Positions 53,842-53,896 of a stretch of 53,896 bases of DNA are shown here, one piece after another. Each line of letters begins with the position of its first letter. The stretch's first letter is position 1. Source of the stretch: an uncultured Methanobrevibacter sp. Lineage in GTDB: Archaea; Methanobacteriota; Methanobacteria; Methanobacteriales; Methanobacteriaceae. The notes beneath the pieces were generated by a model. That model was not told where the DNA came from and ran no database searches. It was given only the letters and a program-made list of their open reading frames with translations. The stretch lies in NCBI RefSeq assembly GCF_937898925.1, contig NZ_CALDKF010000014.1, positions 1 to 53,896 of the forward strand. The letters are read 5' to 3'. A program made the position numbers and the translations under genes.

Positions 53842-53896
53842 ATGGAGATAATGCCGATTATTTCATTTTTTACAGGAGTGATTTCAATATTATCTC
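53842..53896 (+). CDS. CcdA/DsbD-type membrane protein, N-terminal fragment
   Basis: Only 18 codons are present before the window ends. They begin Met-Glu-Ile-Met-Pro-Ile and continue into a hydrophobic helix with FFTGVISILS, which matches the first helix of CcdA-like thiol-electron carriers (usually FxxGxxSxLSPC). GGTGATGAG is the ribosome binding site, 30 bases after the thioredoxin stop. The pairing with a thioredoxin gene supports the call, but the fragment is short. Confidence 0.5.
   Translation, partial: MEIMPIISFFTGVISILS

Overview
The window is chromosomal DNA of an AT-rich methanogenic archaeon, most probably a Methanobrevibacter or close Methanobacteriaceae relative. The reasons are the coenzyme F430 gene cfbD, an F420H2 oxidase next to an MsvR-type regulator, archaeal ribosomal proteins, RNA polymerase subunits, PCNA, GINS and aIF2-alpha, TATA-type promoters and AGGTGAT-type ribosome binding sites. 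The species cannot be fixed from sequence alone. No prophage, insertion sequence or CRISPR array was seen.

Layout. 0-3.3 kb: the end of a moeA-like gene, two membrane or surface proteins and a site-2 protease. 3.3-5.9 kb: fprA and msvR, an oxygen/redox defence pair whose promoters carry repeated TTCGTA/TACGAA half-sites. 6-12.7 kb: an XPD/DinG-like helicase, a YgjP-like metalloprotease, tRNA-Arg(TCG), hisF, an OGG1-like glycosylase and a secreted zinc-carboxypeptidase-like protein. 12.8-26.3 kb: accessory and metabolic genes (dtd, marR-MFS, SLC13 permease, tetR, AIM24-like, cyclophilin, ferredoxin-linked aldo/keto reductase, argD, a MacB-like ABC pair, an Old Yellow Enzyme, YczE, Nudix). 26.3-27.0 kb: an intergenic region that appears to encode a small RNA and a 24-residue membrane peptide. 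27.0-29.2 kb: lysA-dapF. 29.3-37.5 kb, minus strand: a translation and RNA-modification block (srp54, pus10, rpl21e, rpoF, DUF655, ksgA, hemK2). 37.9-49.9 kb, plus strand: hpt, dph2, csl4, rpoL, tfs, pcn, gins51, rpl44e, rps27e, aIF2-alpha, nop10 and a PAC2 chaperone. 50.1-53.9 kb: ychF, cfbD, hisH, a membrane thioredoxin and the start of a ccdA-like gene.

The most interesting signal is at 26.4-26.8 kb. A predicted small RNA has its own TATA box, a 5' hairpin, a single-stranded stretch and a terminator-like hairpin with a T-run. Its single-stranded stretch is perfectly complementary over 15 nt to the leader of a 24-residue hydrophobic peptide, and after a small internal loop it also pairs with that peptide's Shine-Dalgarno. 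This is the architecture of a bacterial type I toxin-antitoxin or sRNA-repressed membrane peptide, here in an archaeon.

Four information-processing genes also have structured leaders. csl4 has three tandem hairpins with related six-base loops, rpl44e has two tandem bulged hairpins with compensatory changes, aIF2-alpha has one arm that can pair with either of two tandem copies, and a multi-hairpin element lies upstream of rpl21e. Three genes look as if they start on AUU (or AUA) behind a G-rich Shine-Dalgarno. All of this is from reading the sequence; no searches or folding programs were run.
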